Positions 1 through 11,175 of a stretch of 64,000 bases of DNA are shown piece after piece. Origin of the DNA: Pseudomonas sp. Os17 (GTDB taxonomy: Bacteria; Pseudomonadota; Gammaproteobacteria; Pseudomonadales; Pseudomonadaceae). Under the pieces are notes generated by a model, which ran no database searches, was not told the DNA's origin, and saw only the letters and a list, made by a program, of their open reading frames with translations. The stretch spans positions 1,181,501-1,245,500 of the forward strand of contig NZ_AP014627.1 in NCBI RefSeq assembly GCF_001547895.1, read 5' to 3'. The first letter of the stretch is position 1, and each line of letters starts with the position of its first letter. A program made the translations under genes and the position numbers.

Positions 1-49
1 CGGGCTTGGGCTTTTTGCGCGCAGGCTTGGGTGTGCTGGGGGCGGTCAT
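1..49 (-). CDS. N-terminus of a Lys/Pro-rich protein, possibly 23S rRNA methyltransferase RlmF (partial)
   Basis: An ATG on the minus strand at 49 opens a frame reading MTAPSTPKPARKKPKP before leaving the window. The basic, proline-rich start resembles the remembered N-terminus of Pseudomonas RlmF, the enzyme that methylates A1618 of 23S rRNA, but only 16 residues are visible. It is encoded in the same direction as valS and lies downstream of it, beyond the valS terminator, so it probably has its own promoter in the 50-170 gap. The RlmF assignment is inference from a short tail-like N-terminus and could be wrong. Confidence 0.45.
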   Translation of the reverse strand, partial: MTAPSTPKPARKKPKP

Positions 50-113
50 GGGGGATCGATTCGGGGCTGGTTCAAAGTGGCGGGCATTGTCACACAGGAG
101 CAGCGGTAAGTTT

Positions 114-131
114 CAAGCGGTGAGCGACAAG
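114..131 (+). repeat. CAAGCGGYRAGCGACAAG short repeat, copy 1 (3' side of valS)
   Basis: The 18-base stretch reads CAAGCGGTGAGCGACAAG. A near copy with two mismatches is at 3141-3158 on the other side of valS, in the same orientation. A related element lies between hom and thrC (48202-48290). It looks like a dispersed intergenic repeat family rather than a gene-specific signal. Confidence 0.55.
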
Positions 132-170
132 TGATGCCAGCCTCCGCGCCGCCCAAGACAAGGCGCATAA

Positions 171-201
171 AAAAGGGAGGCCTGTATGGGCCTCCCTTTT
201 T
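171..201 (-). terminator. Rho-independent terminator of valS
   Basis: Read on the minus strand, an A-tract leads into a perfect stem (AAAGGGAGGC pairing with GCCTCCCTTT) with a 6-8 nt loop, followed by a run of T. It begins about 20 bases past the valS stop. T-tracts flank both sides, so it could act in both directions. Confidence 0.85.
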
Positions 202-220
202 CACACTGCGCGAATATTCG

Positions 221-3067
221 TTACAGGCTGGAAATCCGTGCGTGCTGTTCCGCCAGCTTGCCCAGGGCCTGTTCGGCCTCGGCCAGTTTGGCGCGTTCCT
301 TCTCGATCACTTCCGCCGGTGCCTTGTCGACGAAGGAAGCGTTGGACAGTTTGCCGCCCACGCGCTGCACTTCGCCCTGCAGACGCTGGATTTCCTTGTC
401 CAGACGGGCCAGTTCCGCGCCCTTGTCGATCAGGCCGGCCATCGGCACCAGCACTTCCATCTCGCCCACCAGGGCGGTGGCGGACAGCGGTGCTTCATCG
501 CCGGCGCCCAGTACGGTGATGGATTCGAGCTTGGCCAGCTTCTTCAGCAAGGCTTCGTTCTCGGTCAGGCGACGCTGGTCTTCGGCACCGGCGTTCTTCA
601 GGAACAGGGCCAGGGGCTTGCCCGGACCGATGTTCATTTCCGCGCGAATGTTGCGAGTGCCGAGCATCAGGCCCTTGAGCCATTCGATGTCGTCTTCGGC
701 GGCCTGGTCGATGCGGGCTTCGTTAGCCACCGGCCAGGGTTGCAGCATGATGGTCTTGCCGGTGCTACCGGCCAGCGGCGCCAGGCGCTGCCAGATCTCT
801 TCGGTGATGAACGGCATGAACGGATGCGCCAGGCGCAGGGCCACTTCCAGTACCCGCACCAGGGTGCGACGGGTGCCGCGCTGGCGTTCAACCGGCGAGT
901 TCTCGTCCCACAGCACCGGCTTGGACAGCTCCAGGTACCAGTCGCAGTACTGGTTCCAGATGAACTCGTACAGGGCCTGGGCGGCCAGGTCGAAACGGAA
1001 CTGGTCGAGCTGGCGGGTGACTTCGGCTTCAGTGCGCTGCAGTTGCGAGATGATCCAGCGGTCCGCCAGGGACAGCTCGTAGGCCTCGCCGTTCTGGCCG
1101 CAGTCCTCGCCCTTGTCCAGCACGTAGCGCGCGGCGTTCCAGATCTTGTTGCAGAAGTTGCGGTAACCCTCGACGCGACCCATGTCGAACTTGATGTCGC
1201 GGCCGGTGGTGGCCAGGGAGCAGAAGGTGAAACGCAGGGCGTCGGTGCCATAGCTGGCGATGCCGTCGGCGAATTCGGCGCGGGTCTGCTTCTCAATGGC
1301 TTTCTGCAACTTGGGCTGCATCAGGCCGGTGGTGCGCTTTTGCACCAGGGTTTCGAGGTCGATGCCGTCGATGATGTCCAGCGGGTCGAGGACGTTGCCC
1401 TTGGACTTGGACATCTTCTGGCCCTGGCCGTCGCGGACCAGGCCGTGCACGTACACGGTCTTGAACGGAACCTGCGGCGTGCCGTCTTCGTTCTTCACCA
1501 GGTGCATGGTGAGCATGATCATCCGGGCGACCCAGAAGAAAATGATGTCAAAGCCGGTGACCAGCACGTCGGTCGGGTGGAAGGTCTTGAGGAACTCGGT
1601 CTGCTCCGGCCAGCCCAGGGTGGAGAAGGTCCACAGGCCCGAACTGAACCAGGTGTCGAGTACGTCGTTGTCCTGCTGCAGGGCAACGTCCGGACCTAGG
1701 TTGTGCTTGGCCCGCACTTCGGCTTCGTCGCGGCCGACATAGACCTTGCCGGACTCGTCGTACCAGGCCGGAATGCGATGGCCCCACCACAGCTGGCGGC
1801 TGATGCACCAGTCCTGAATGTCGCGCATCCAGGAGAAGTACATGTTTTCGTACTGCTTGGGCACGAAGGCGATGCGGCCGTCTTCCACGGCGGCGATGGC
1901 CGGCTCTGCCAGCGGCTTGGTGGAGACGTACCACTGGTCGGTGAGCCACGGCTCGATCACGGTGCCGGAGCGGTCGCCCTTCGGCACTTTCAGGGCGTGG
2001 TCGTCGACGCTGACCAGCAGGCCGGCGGCGTCGAAGGCGGCCACGATCTGCTTGCGCGCTTCGAAGCGGTCCAGGCCGACGTACTCGGCCGGGATCTTGC
2101 CGTCGACGGTTTCGTTGAGGCTGCCGTCCAGGTTGAACACCTGGCAGGCCGGCAACACGGCGGCGTTCTTGTCGAAGATGTTCAGCAGCGGCAGGTTGTG
2201 GCGCTTGCCGACTTCGTAGTCGTTGAAGTCGTGGGCCGGGGTGATCTTCACGCAGCCGGTGCCGAATTCAGGGTCGCAGTAGTCGTCGGCGATGATCGGG
2301 ATGCGCCGGCCCACCAGGGGCAGTTCGACGAACTGGCCGATCAGGGCCTTGTAGCGCTCGTCTTCGGGGTTCACCGCGACGGCGGAGTCGCCGAGCATGG
2401 TTTCCGGACGGGTGGTGGCGACGATCAGGTAGTCGTTGCCTTCAGCGGTCTTGGCGCCGTCGGCCAGTGGGTACTTGAGGTTCCACAGGAAGCCTTTCTC
2501 GTCATGGTTTTCCACTTCCAGATCGGAAATCGCCGTGTGCAGCTTGGTGTCCCAGTTCACCAGGCGCTTGCCGCGGTAGATCAGGCCGTCTTCGTGCAGG
2601 CGCACGAAGGCTTCCTTGACCGCTTCCGAGAGACCGTCGTCCATGGTGAAGCGCTCGCGGCTCCAGTCCACGGAGGAACCCAGGCGGCGGATCTGGCGGC
2701 TGATGTTGCCCCCGGACTGATCCTTCCATTCCCAGACTTTTTCGAGGAACTTTTCCCGGCCCAGATCGTGACGATTCTGGCCCTGGGCTTCGATCTGGCG
2801 CTCCACCAGCATCTGGGTGGCGATACCGGCGTGGTCGGTGCCCGGCTGCCACAGGGTGTTGCGACCCTGCATGCGGCGGAAGCGGATCAGGGCGTCCATG
2901 ATCGCGTTGTTGAAGCCGTGGCCCATGTGCAGGCTGCCGGTGACGTTCGGCGGCGGGATCATGATGGTGTAGGAGTCGCCCGCGCCTTGCGGGGCGAAGT
3001 AGTTCTCGGACTCCCAGGTCTGGTACCAGGAAGTTTCAATGGCGTGCGGCTGGTAGGTCTTATCCAT
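221..3067 (-). CDS. valS: Valyl-tRNA synthetase
   Basis: Class Ia aminoacyl-tRNA synthetase that charges tRNA-Val in the cytoplasm. At 948 residues it has the usual bacterial length. The HIGH signature appears as HMGH at residues 47-50 inside [11 protein letters not shown], and the KMSKS loop is exact at residues 551-555. The connective-peptide editing domain lies between them. The end carries the Val-type C-terminal coiled coil rich in Lys, Glu and Leu (roughly the last 70 residues). The start [11 protein letters not shown] is the only sensible one. It is the last gene of a minus-strand series with pepA, holC and a small unknown gene, and has its own terminator. The gap to the next gene upstream is about 120 bases and contains a dispersed repeat. 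Confidence 0.98.
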   Translation of the reverse strand: MDKTYQPHAIETSWYQTWESENYFAPQGAGDSYTIMIPPPNVTGSLHMGHGFNNAIMDALIRFRRMQGRNTLWQPGTDHAGIATQMLVERQIEAQGQNRHDLGREKFLEKVWEWKDQSGGNISRQIRRLGSSVDWSRERFTMDDGLSEAVKEAFVRLHEDGLIYRGKRLVNWDTKLHTAISDLEVENHDEKGFLWNLKYPLADGAKTAEGNDYLIVATTRPETMLGDSAVAVNPEDERYKALIGQFVELPLVGRRIPIIADDYCDPEFGTGCVKITPAHDFNDYEVGKRHNLPLLNIFDKNAAVLPACQVFNLDGSLNETVDGKIPAEYVGLDRFEARKQIVAAFDAAGLLVSVDDHALKVPKGDRSGTVIEPWLTDQWYVSTKPLAEPAIAAVEDGRIAFVPKQYENMYFSWMRDIQDWCISRQLWWGHRIPAWYDESGKVYVGRDEAEVRAKHNLGPDVALQQDNDVLDTWFSSGLWTFSTLGWPEQTEFLKTFHPTDVLVTGFDIIFFWVARMIMLTMHLVKNEDGTPQVPFKTVYVHGLVRDGQGQKMSKSKGNVLDPLDIIDGIDLETLVQKRTTGLMQPKLQKAIEKQTRAEFADGIASYGTDALRFTFCSLATTGRDIKFDMGRVEGYRNFCNKIWNAARYVLDKGEDCGQNGEAYELSLADRWIISQLQRTEAEVTRQLDQFRFDLAAQALYEFIWNQYCDWYLELSKPVLWDENSPVERQRGTRRTLVRVLEVALRLAHPFMPFITEEIWQRLAPLAGSTGKTIMLQPWPVANEARIDQAAEDDIEWLKGLMLGTRNIRAEMNIGPGKPLALFLKNAGAEDQRRLTENEALLKKLAKLESITVLGAGDEAPLSATALVGEMEVLVPMAGLIDKGAELARLDKEIQRLQGEVQRVGGKLSNASFVDKAPAEVIEKERAKLAEAEQALGKLAEQHARISSL

Positions 3068-3140
3068 GCGCGGCGGGACCCTATTGGCATTTATTCAGGA
3101 AAAGCCGGGAAGTATAGCGGAGGGCGGCAGCAGCAAGCCA

Positions 3141-3158
3141 CAAGCGGCAAGCGACAAG
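3141..3158 (+). repeat. CAAGCGGYRAGCGACAAG short repeat, copy 2 (5' side of valS)
   Basis: CAAGCGGCAAGCGACAAG, preceded by the related run AGCAAGCCA. It is the same orientation as the copy at 114-131, so valS is bracketed by two directly repeated copies. Confidence 0.55.
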
Positions 3159-3186
3159 ATGGCCATGCCCGGCTTTTGCGTGTGGC

Positions 3187-3666
3187 TTATGGTTTGCCGC
3201 TGGTGGCTGCTGCGAGCAGGCGTTCCAGGCGGGCGTCGAGGCGACGCTTGATCTCGGTTTCGATGTGTGGGGCGAAGTCGTCGATCACGTCTTGCATGAT
3301 CAATTGCGCGGCGGCGCGCAGCTCGGTGTCCAGATGCAGCAGGGCGTCGGCACTGTTGCTGGCGGCTGCGGGTTTGGCTGCCGGCGTTGGCGCGGGAGCC
3401 GGGGGCGCAGCAGGGGTTGGTGCTGGTGCTGCGACTTGAGCCGGGGTCGGCGCAGGTTGCGGTTTGGCTGGCACGGCAGGGGCGGTTTCGGTGGTAGTCG
3501 GTTGCTGGCTGCCCACCATGTCGAACAGCAGGGGGATTTGCACTTCACTGCTCACGGTTTCGGTCAGCAGCGGTGGTTGCAGGTTGTCATCACCGAGCAG
3601 TTGACGGATCGACTCGAGGTCGTCCAGCAGGTGCGCGGGTTTTTGCAGCGGGTTGGGAGTGTCCAT
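3187..3666 (-). CDS. Ala/Pro-rich protein of unknown function between holC and valS
   Basis: A 159-residue protein, starting MDTPNPLQK. It has three visible parts. The N-terminal ~55 residues are acidic and Leu-rich. The middle (~60-105) is a low-complexity Pro/Ala/Thr linker. The C-terminus (~110-159) is probably helical, with LHLDTELRAAAQLI and a run of Arg/Glu residues. The middle and end resemble a flexible tether to a small oligomerisation helix. An upstream in-frame start would push it deep into holC; the ATG at 3666 leaves a 7-base gap after the holC stop and is preferred. Pseudomonas genomes carry a hypothetical gene at this same place (PA3833 in PAO1, by memory). Linkage to holC could suggest a replication-related role, but nothing in the sequence proves it. 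Confidence 0.8.
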   Translation of the reverse strand: MDTPNPLQKPAHLLDDLESIRQLLGDDNLQPPLLTETVSSEVQIPLLFDMVGSQQPTTTETAPAVPAKPQPAPTPAQVAAPAPTPAAPPAPAPTPAAKPAAASNSADALLHLDTELRAAAQLIMQDVIDDFAPHIETEIKRRLDARLERLLAAATSGKP

Positions 3667-3673
3667 CGGGTGC

Positions 3674-4102
3674 TCAGAGTCGCTGTAAACGGTGATCTTG
3701 CAGAGGATAGCCCTGTTCGCGATAGAAACGGAAACTCTCGCGGGCCGCCTGACGAATAGTCGGGTCTTCCACCACAACCTCGGCAATTCGGGCAAAGCGC
3801 GGGGCGAAGGCCGGTACTTTCAGGTCCAGGTTCACCAGCAGGTCGTTGTGTTCGCCGGGGTCCTGGCCCAGGCCGAGGACGATCAAGCCTTCGGGTTCGC
3901 TTTCCGCCGGGCCGTGGGGGACGAAGGTTTCGCCCTTGAAGCGCCACAGGCGGGCATCGAGTTCATCCCGTTGCGCGGCATCGCTGCAATGCAGGTAGAT
4001 GCGGTGGCCCATGCGCCAGGCCTTGTCGGTGAGCTTGCAGGCAAAATCCAGGCGCGCCGCGGGGTCCGCGCTGGGAAGGATATAAAAGTCGACTTTGGTC
4101 AT
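3674..4102 (-). CDS. holC: DNA polymerase III chi subunit
   Basis: The 142-residue chi subunit of the clamp-loader complex, which links the loader to single-stranded-DNA-binding protein through the SSB C-terminal tail. The N-terminus MTKVDFYILP and the following Cys-Lys-Leu helix are typical of HolC, as are the motif RIYLHCSD and the segment RLWRFKGETFVPHG. The ATG at 4102 is preferred over an upstream frame extension, which lacks family similarity. It sits 60 bases after pepA in the same direction, the usual pepA-holC-valS order of gammaproteobacteria. Its stop is followed 7 bases later by the next gene, so co-translation is likely. Confidence 0.95.
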   Translation of the reverse strand: MTKVDFYILPSADPAARLDFACKLTDKAWRMGHRIYLHCSDAAQRDELDARLWRFKGETFVPHGPAESEPEGLIVLGLGQDPGEHNDLLVNLDLKVPAFAPRFARIAEVVVEDPTIRQAARESFRFYREQGYPLQDHRLQRL

Positions 4103-4162
4103 TGTGGTTCCTGAGCCGGAGAGGGCGCCGCCTTCAAGCGACACCCTCCGCGGTCATGGTTT

Positions 4163-5959
<1,797 letters not shown>

Positions 5960-7078
5960 TTGATCGTCTTTCGTTATCTATCCCGCGAAATCCTGCTGAC
6001 CCTGAGTGCCGTGAGTGCGGTGCTGCTGGTCATCATCATGAGCGGGCGCTTCGTCAAGTTCCTCGCTCAAGCCGCCTCGGGTGCTCTGGATCCGGGCTCG
6101 CTGTTCCTGATCATGGGCTTTCGTCTGCCGGGCTTCCTGCAACTGATCCTGCCGCTGGGGCTGTTCCTCGGCATTCTTCTGGCTTATGGCCGGCTTTATC
6201 TCGAAAGCGAGATGACCGTGTTGTCCGCGACCGGCATGAGCCAGCAGCGCCTGCTGGGCATGACCATGGTTCCGGCGGCCCTGGTGGCGCTGGTGGTGGC
6301 GTGGCTGAGCCTGAGCCTGGCGCCGCAGGGAGCCAATCAGTTCCAGTTGCTGCTGAACAAGCAGGATGCCCTGACCGAGTTCGACACCCTGGTGGCCGGA
6401 CGCTTTCAGGCGCTCAATGACGGCAGCCGGGTGACTTACACCGAGCAGTTGTCGGAAGACCGGACCAATCTTTCCGGGGTGTTCATCTCCGAAAAACGCC
6501 TGAATCAGGAAAAGAAGGACCAGGGCATCTCGGTGCTGGTGGCCGAGAAGGGCCATCAGGACATCCGGCCCGACGGCAATCGTTACCTGATCCTGGAGAA
6601 CGGCTACCGCTATGACGGCAACCCGGGCGAGGCCAACTACCGGGTGATCAAGTACGACACCTACGGCGTGCTGCTGGAGCGTCCGGACGTCAGCGACGAA
6701 GTCACTGATCGCGACGCCATGCCGACCCGCGATCTGATCGGCAAGGACGACCTGCGGGCCCGCGCCGAACTGCAATGGCGCCTGTCCCTGCCGTTGCTGG
6801 TCTTCATCGTGACCCTGATGGCGGTGCCGCTGTCCCGGGTCAATCCGCGCCAGGGCCGCTTCCTCAAGCTGATCCCGGCCATTCTGCTGTACATGGCGTA
6901 CCTGACCATCCTGATCGCGGTGCGCGGTGCCCTGGAGAAAGGCAAGATCTCGCCTGCCCTGGGGCTGTGGTGGGTTCACCTGCTGTTCCTGGCCATTGGC
7001 CTGGGCTTGATGTACTGGGAACCGATGCGGTTGAAAATGGCGAGTCGTCGCAGCGTGAAGGAGATGGCTCGTGGTTAA
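5960..7078 (+). CDS. lptF: LPS export system permease LptF
   Basis: An inner-membrane permease (372 residues) of the LptB2FG transporter, which extracts lipopolysaccharide and passes it to LptC and the periplasmic bridge. It has the YjgP/YjgQ layout: two to three N-terminal membrane segments, a periplasmic beta-jellyroll (about residues 120-270), then three C-terminal segments. A GTG at 5951 sits directly on the GGAG at 5948-5951. A TTG at 5960 has that GGAG 8 bases upstream and gives the family N-terminus (L)IVFRYLSRE, so TTG is chosen. It overlaps lptG by 8 bases, implying translational coupling. It is essential in most Gram-negatives. Confidence 0.93.
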   Translation: MIVFRYLSREILLTLSAVSAVLLVIIMSGRFVKFLAQAASGALDPGSLFLIMGFRLPGFLQLILPLGLFLGILLAYGRLYLESEMTVLSATGMSQQRLLGMTMVPAALVALVVAWLSLSLAPQGANQFQLLLNKQDALTEFDTLVAGRFQALNDGSRVTYTEQLSEDRTNLSGVFISEKRLNQEKKDQGISVLVAEKGHQDIRPDGNRYLILENGYRYDGNPGEANYRVIKYDTYGVLLERPDVSDEVTDRDAMPTRDLIGKDDLRARAELQWRLSLPLLVFIVTLMAVPLSRVNPRQGRFLKLIPAILLYMAYLTILIAVRGALEKGKISPALGLWWVHLLFLAIGLGLMYWEPMRLKMASRRSVKEMARG

Positions 7079-8132
7079 GCTCGATCGCTACATCGGTAGC
7101 AGTGTGTTCATGGCCATTCTTGCAGTCCTGGGGATCATCCTCGGGCTGGCCTCGCTGTTTGCCTTCATCGATGAGATGGGCAGCGTCAGCGATACCTACA
7201 CCGTGATGGACGTGATGAGCTACGTCGTCCTCACCGCTCCGCGCCGGGTGTACGAGATGCTGCCGATGGCGGCTCTGATCGGCTGTCTGATCGGCCTGGG
7301 CTCTTTGGCCAGCAACAGTGAGCTGACCATCATGCGTGCCGCCGGTGTCTCCGTCGGTCGTATCGTCTGGGCGGTCATGAAGCCCATGCTGGTGCTGATG
7401 CTGGTGGGGGTGCTGGTGGGCGAGTACGTGGCGCCGGCCACCGAGACCCAGGCCCAGGCCAGTCGCGCCCTGGCACAGGGTTCCGGCGATGCCCAGAGTT
7501 CCAAGCATGGCCTGTGGCACCGTCAGGGCGAGGAGTTCATCCACATCAACGCCGTGCAACCCAATGGCTTGCTGTATGGCGTGACCCGCTACCACTTCGA
7601 TGACAATCACCACATGCTGTCGTCGAGCTTCGCCCGCCAGGCGCGCTTCCACGAGAACTACTGGCAGTTGACGGATGTCACCACCACCTATTTCCGTGAA
7701 GGTCACACCGAAGTCATCAGCGCGCCCGACGAGCGCTGGGACGTGGCCCTGAGCCCGCAACTGCTGAGCACCGTGGTGATGGCGCCGGAGTCCCTGTCGA
7801 TCACTGGCTTGTGGGGCTACATCCATTACCTGGCGGATCAGGGGCTGAACAACGGTCGCTACTGGCTGGCGTTCTGGGTCAAGGTCCTGCAGCCCCTGGT
7901 GACGGCGGCCCTGGTATTGATGGCGATTTCCTTCATCTTCGGCCCGCTGCGTTCGGTGACCCTCGGTCAGCGCGTGTTCACCGGCGTGCTGGTGGGGTTC
8001 ACTTTCCGCATCGCCCAGGACCTGCTGGGGCCTTCGAGCCTGGTTTTTGGCTTCTCTCCGCTGTTTGCGGTGCTGGTGCCGGCAGGCATCTGCGCCATTG
8101 CAGGCTTCTGGCTGCTGCGCCGGGCCGGTTGA
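7071..8132 (+). CDS. lptG: LPS export system permease LptG
   Basis: The second permease subunit of LptB2FG, 353 residues, with the same fold as LptF. The N-terminus MVKLDRYIG, then hydrophobic segments, the conserved ELTIMRAAGVS coupling-helix region near residue 90, a periplasmic domain (about 130-260) and three C-terminal segments are all visible. It starts at a GTG that overlaps the lptF stop by 8 bases, so expression is coupled. A strong terminator follows about 30 bases later, closing the lptFG operon. Confidence 0.95.
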   Translation: MVKLDRYIGSSVFMAILAVLGIILGLASLFAFIDEMGSVSDTYTVMDVMSYVVLTAPRRVYEMLPMAALIGCLIGLGSLASNSELTIMRAAGVSVGRIVWAVMKPMLVLMLVGVLVGEYVAPATETQAQASRALAQGSGDAQSSKHGLWHRQGEEFIHINAVQPNGLLYGVTRYHFDDNHHMLSSSFARQARFHENYWQLTDVTTTYFREGHTEVISAPDERWDVALSPQLLSTVVMAPESLSITGLWGYIHYLADQGLNNGRYWLAFWVKVLQPLVTAALVLMAISFIFGPLRSVTLGQRVFTGVLVGFTFRIAQDLLGPSSLVFGFSPLFAVLVPAGICAIAGFWLLRRAG

Positions 8133-8162
8133 TTTAGCGGTTCCGCCAGGTTTTAAGCGCAG

Positions 8163-8191
8163 CGCCCCGGTCTCTGGATCGGGGCGTTTTT
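8163..8191 (+). terminator. Rho-independent terminator of lptFG
   Basis: CGCCCCG (8163-8169) pairs with CGGGGCG (8180-8186) around a 10-base loop and is followed by five T. It separates lptFG from the lepA block. Confidence 0.85.
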
Positions 8192-8213
8192 GCATTTGAC
8201 AAACGCTGACAGG

Positions 8214-8248
8214 CGAGCGTGACGCTCGTGCCGAGTATCAGGTACAAT
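8214..8248 (+). promoter_or_regulatory. Probable lepA promoter with embedded palindrome
   Basis: TACAAT (8243-8248) is a good -10. The best -35 at a permitted distance is GTGACG (8219-8224, spacer 18). It lies inside a perfect 15-base palindrome, CGAGCGT-G-ACGCTCG (8214-8228). A consensus TTGACA at 8196-8201 is present but 41 bases from the -10, too far to pair with it. The palindrome could be an operator; no regulator can be named. Confidence 0.5.
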
Positions 8249-8300
8249 TCCCGGCTATTTTTCGGCGGGCCATGCCTGCAGCCTTTTTGAGTGTTCATCC

Positions 8301-10100
8301 GTGAGTGATTTGAGTCATATCCGCAATTTCTCCATCATCGCCCACATTGACCATGGCAAGTCGACTCTGGCCGATCGCTTCATCCAGATGTGCGGCGGCC
8401 TGGCCGAGCGCGAAATGGAAGCCCAGGTTCTGGACTCCATGGACCTTGAGCGTGAGCGCGGGATCACCATCAAGGCCCACAGCGTCACCCTCTATTACAA
8501 AGCCAAAGATGGCATTACCTACCAGCTGAACTTCATCGATACCCCGGGCCACGTGGACTTCACCTATGAAGTCAGTCGCTCCCTGGCGGCCTGTGAAGGT
8601 GCGCTGCTGGTGGTGGATGCCGGCCAGGGCGTTGAAGCCCAGTCGGTAGCCAACTGCTACACCGCCATCGAGCAGGGCCTGGAAGTGATGCCGGTGCTGA
8701 ACAAGATCGACCTGCCACAGGCCGATCCGGAGCGGGTCAAGGAAGAGATCGAGAAGATCATCGGTATCGATGCCACCGACGCCGTGACCTGCAGCGCCAA
8801 GACCGGCCTGGGCGTGGACGAGGTGCTCGAGCGCCTGGTGACCACCATTCCGGCGCCGACCGGCAATATCGAAGACCCGCTGCAAGCGCTGATCATCGAC
8901 TCCTGGTTCGACAACTACCTGGGCGTCGTGTCCCTGGTGCGTGTGCGTCACGGCCGGGTCAAGAAAGGCGACAAGATCCTGGTCAAGTCCACCGGCAAGA
9001 TCCACCTGGTGGACAGCGTCGGTGTATTCAACCCGAAACACACCGCCACTGCCGACCTCAAGGCCGGTGAAGTGGGCTTCATCATCGCCGGCATCAAGGA
9101 TATTCACGGGGCGCCGGTGGGTGACACCCTGACCTTGAGTTCGACCCCGGACGTGGAAGTGCTGCCAGGCTTCAAGCGCATCCAGCCCCAGGTCTATGCC
9201 GGCCTGTTCCCGGTCAGCTCCGATGACTTCGAGGATTTCCGCGAAGCGCTGCAGAAGCTCACCCTCAACGACTCGTCGCTGCAGTACACCCCGGAAAGCT
9301 CCGATGCCCTGGGCTTCGGCTTCCGTTGCGGGTTCCTCGGCATGCTGCACATGGAGATCATCCAGGAGCGCCTGGAGCGCGAATACGACCTGGACCTGAT
9401 CACCACCGCGCCGACGGTGATCTTCGAGCTGCTGCTCAAGACCGGTGAAACCATCTATGTCGACAACCCGTCCAAGCTTCCGGACCTGTCGTCGATCGAA
9501 GACATGCGCGAGCCGATCGTGCGGGCCAATATCCTTGTGCCGCAAGAGCACCTGGGCAACGTCATAACCCTGTGCATCGAGAAACGCGGTGTGCAGCATG
9601 ACATGCTGTTCCTGGGCAGCCAGGTCCAGGTGACCTACGATCTGCCGATGAACGAAGTGGTACTGGATTTCTTCGATCGCCTGAAGTCCACCAGCCGCGG
9701 CTACGCGTCGCTGGATTACCACTTCGATCGCTACCAGTCAGCTAATCTGGTCAAGCTGGATGTATTGATCAACGGCGACAAGGTCGATGCCCTGGCATTG
9801 ATCGTGCACCGTGACAACGCCCACTACAAAGGGCGTGCGTTGACCGAGAAGATGAAAGATCTGATTCCTCGGCAGATGTTTGACGTGGCAATCCAGGCCG
9901 CCATCGGCGGGCAGATTGTGGCGCGGACAACCGTCAAGGCCCTCAGAAAGAACGTACTGGCCAAATGCTACGGCGGCGACGTCAGCCGTAAGCGCAAGCT
10001 GTTGGAAAAGCAGAAGGCCGGTAAGAAACGCATGAAGCAAGTGGGCAACGTGGAAATTCCACAAGAAGCCTTCCTTGCCGTGCTCAGGTTGGATAGTTAG
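8301..10100 (+). CDS. lepA: Elongation factor 4 (LepA), back-translocating GTPase
   Basis: A 599-residue ribosome-associated GTPase of the EF-G superfamily that affects initiation/elongation under stress. The G1 loop AHIDHGKST, the switch RGITIK, the DTPGH motif and NKIDLP are all intact in the N-terminal 130 residues. The domain order G-II-III-V plus the LepA-specific C-terminal domain ([18 protein letters not shown]) is complete. It starts at GTG 8301. It is 5 bases from lepB, the classical lepA-lepB operon. The next upstream gene is lptG, not mucD as in other Pseudomonas genomes I remember. Confidence 0.97.
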   Translation: MSDLSHIRNFSIIAHIDHGKSTLADRFIQMCGGLAEREMEAQVLDSMDLERERGITIKAHSVTLYYKAKDGITYQLNFIDTPGHVDFTYEVSRSLAACEGALLVVDAGQGVEAQSVANCYTAIEQGLEVMPVLNKIDLPQADPERVKEEIEKIIGIDATDAVTCSAKTGLGVDEVLERLVTTIPAPTGNIEDPLQALIIDSWFDNYLGVVSLVRVRHGRVKKGDKILVKSTGKIHLVDSVGVFNPKHTATADLKAGEVGFIIAGIKDIHGAPVGDTLTLSSTPDVEVLPGFKRIQPQVYAGLFPVSSDDFEDFREALQKLTLNDSSLQYTPESSDALGFGFRCGFLGMLHMEIIQERLEREYDLDLITTAPTVIFELLLKTGETIYVDNPSKLPDLSSIEDMREPIVRANILVPQEHLGNVITLCIEKRGVQHDMLFLGSQVQVTYDLPMNEVVLDFFDRLKSTSRGYASLDYHFDRYQSANLVKLDVLINGDKVDALALIVHRDNAHYKGRALTEKMKDLIPRQMFDVAIQAAIGGQIVARTTVKALRKNVLAKCYGGDVSRKRKLLEKQKAGKKRMKQVGNVEIPQEAFLAVLRLDS

Positions 10101-10105
10101 GTCCT

Positions 10106-10960
10106 ATGTCACTAAATTTCCCGCTGTTGCTGGTCATCGCTGTCTTCGTATGCGGTTTCTTGGCGTTGCTCGATCTGGTGTTTCTCGCACCGCGTCGACG
10201 CGCGGCCATCGCCAACTATCAGGGCAGCGTCAGCCAGCCGGATGGGCTGGTGGTCGAGAAGCTGAACAAGGAACCGCTGCTGGTTGAATACGGCAAGTCG
10301 TTCTTTCCGGTGTTGTTCATTGTCCTGGTGCTGCGTTCGTTCCTGGTGGAACCGTTCCAGATTCCGTCGGGCTCGATGAAACCGACCCTGGATGTCGGCG
10401 ACTTCATCCTGGTGAACAAGTTCTCCTACGGGATTCGCTTGCCGGTGATCGACAAGAAAGTCATCGAGATCGGTGATCCACAACGCGGCGATGTGATGGT
10501 GTTCCGCTACCCAAGCGACCCCAACGTCAACTACATCAAGCGTGTAGTGGGCCTGCCGGGGGATGAAGTGCGCTACACCAGCGACAAGCATCTGTTCGTC
10601 AACGGCCAGCCGGTGGCGGAGCAGTTGGTCGGCGCTGAGCCCGGCACCCTGGGCAGCGCTGAGCTGTACAAGGAGAAACTCGGTGCCGCCGAGCACTTGA
10701 TCCGCAAGGAAATGAGCCGCTATCGGGCCACTCCGGACGGTCGTTGGGTGGTACCCGCCGGGCACTACTTCATGATGGGCGACAACCGCGACAACTCCAA
10801 CGACAGTCGCTACTGGGACGATCCGAGTATTCCCAAAGACCTGCTGGGCATGGTTCCCGACAAGAATATCGTCGGCAAGGCCTTCGCAGTCTGGATGAGC
10901 TGGCCCGAACCGAAACTCAGCCACCTGCCGAATTTCTCGCGGGTTGGCCTGATCAAGTAA
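10106..10960 (+). CDS. lepB: Signal peptidase I
   Basis: A 284-residue inner-membrane serine protease that cleaves signal peptides of exported proteins. Two N-terminal membrane segments (about 3-25 and 63-80) precede the periplasmic catalytic domain. The nucleophile Ser90 lies in PSGSMKPTL and the general base Lys145 in YIKRVVGLPGD; the later GDNRDNSNDSR box is also exact. It starts 5 bases after lepA, so it is co-transcribed. A hairpin follows the stop. Confidence 0.97.
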   Translation: MSLNFPLLLVIAVFVCGFLALLDLVFLAPRRRAAIANYQGSVSQPDGLVVEKLNKEPLLVEYGKSFFPVLFIVLVLRSFLVEPFQIPSGSMKPTLDVGDFILVNKFSYGIRLPVIDKKVIEIGDPQRGDVMVFRYPSDPNVNYIKRVVGLPGDEVRYTSDKHLFVNGQPVAEQLVGAEPGTLGSAELYKEKLGAAEHLIRKEMSRYRATPDGRWVVPAGHYFMMGDNRDNSNDSRYWDDPSIPKDLLGMVPDKNIVGKAFAVWMSWPEPKLSHLPNFSRVGLIK

Positions 10961-11175
10961 TCACACACGGCGCTGTTGAACACAGCGCCGAATGCTTTTC
11001 TGGCTCTTGTATAAAACGGCGCGCCTTCGGGTCATCCGTAACAGCCTTATCGCCAGAAGCATGCAGTCAACGATATTCAGGATGTGGATTTGAACACAGC
11101 GTTAATTGCCACCCGCACTTCGTGCGCGGCCCCTAGGATGGCGAGTTTCGGCAACGAAATCAGTGTGGGTAAACC
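10961..11175 (+). promoter_or_regulatory. lepB-rnc intergenic region: hairpin, AT-rich box and possible leader peptide
   Basis: A perfect 9-bp inverted repeat (CGGCGCTGT 10968-10976 with ACAGCGCCG 10982-10990) could be a weak terminator or processing site. TATAAA at 11010-11015 could be a -10 for rnc but has no clear -35. A short hairpin CGCAC-TTC-GTGCG lies around 11113-11125. An ATG at 11138 opens 13 codons ([13 protein letters not shown]) whose stop overlaps the rnc start codon. The gene known between lepB and rnc in P. aeruginosa (DUF4845 type) is not present. Confidence 0.4.

Noticed and set aside
131..3439. Long plus-strand frames of 522 and 578 codons opposite valS
   Set aside because: These mirror the valS codons on the other strand. 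Their His/Gly/Gln/Ala-rich composition is typical of antisense frames in GC-rich DNA.
8196..8248. TTGACA at 8196 paired with TACAAT at 8243 as one promoter
   Set aside because: The spacer is 41 bases; sigma-70 promoters need 15-19. The GTGACG at 8219 is a better partner.
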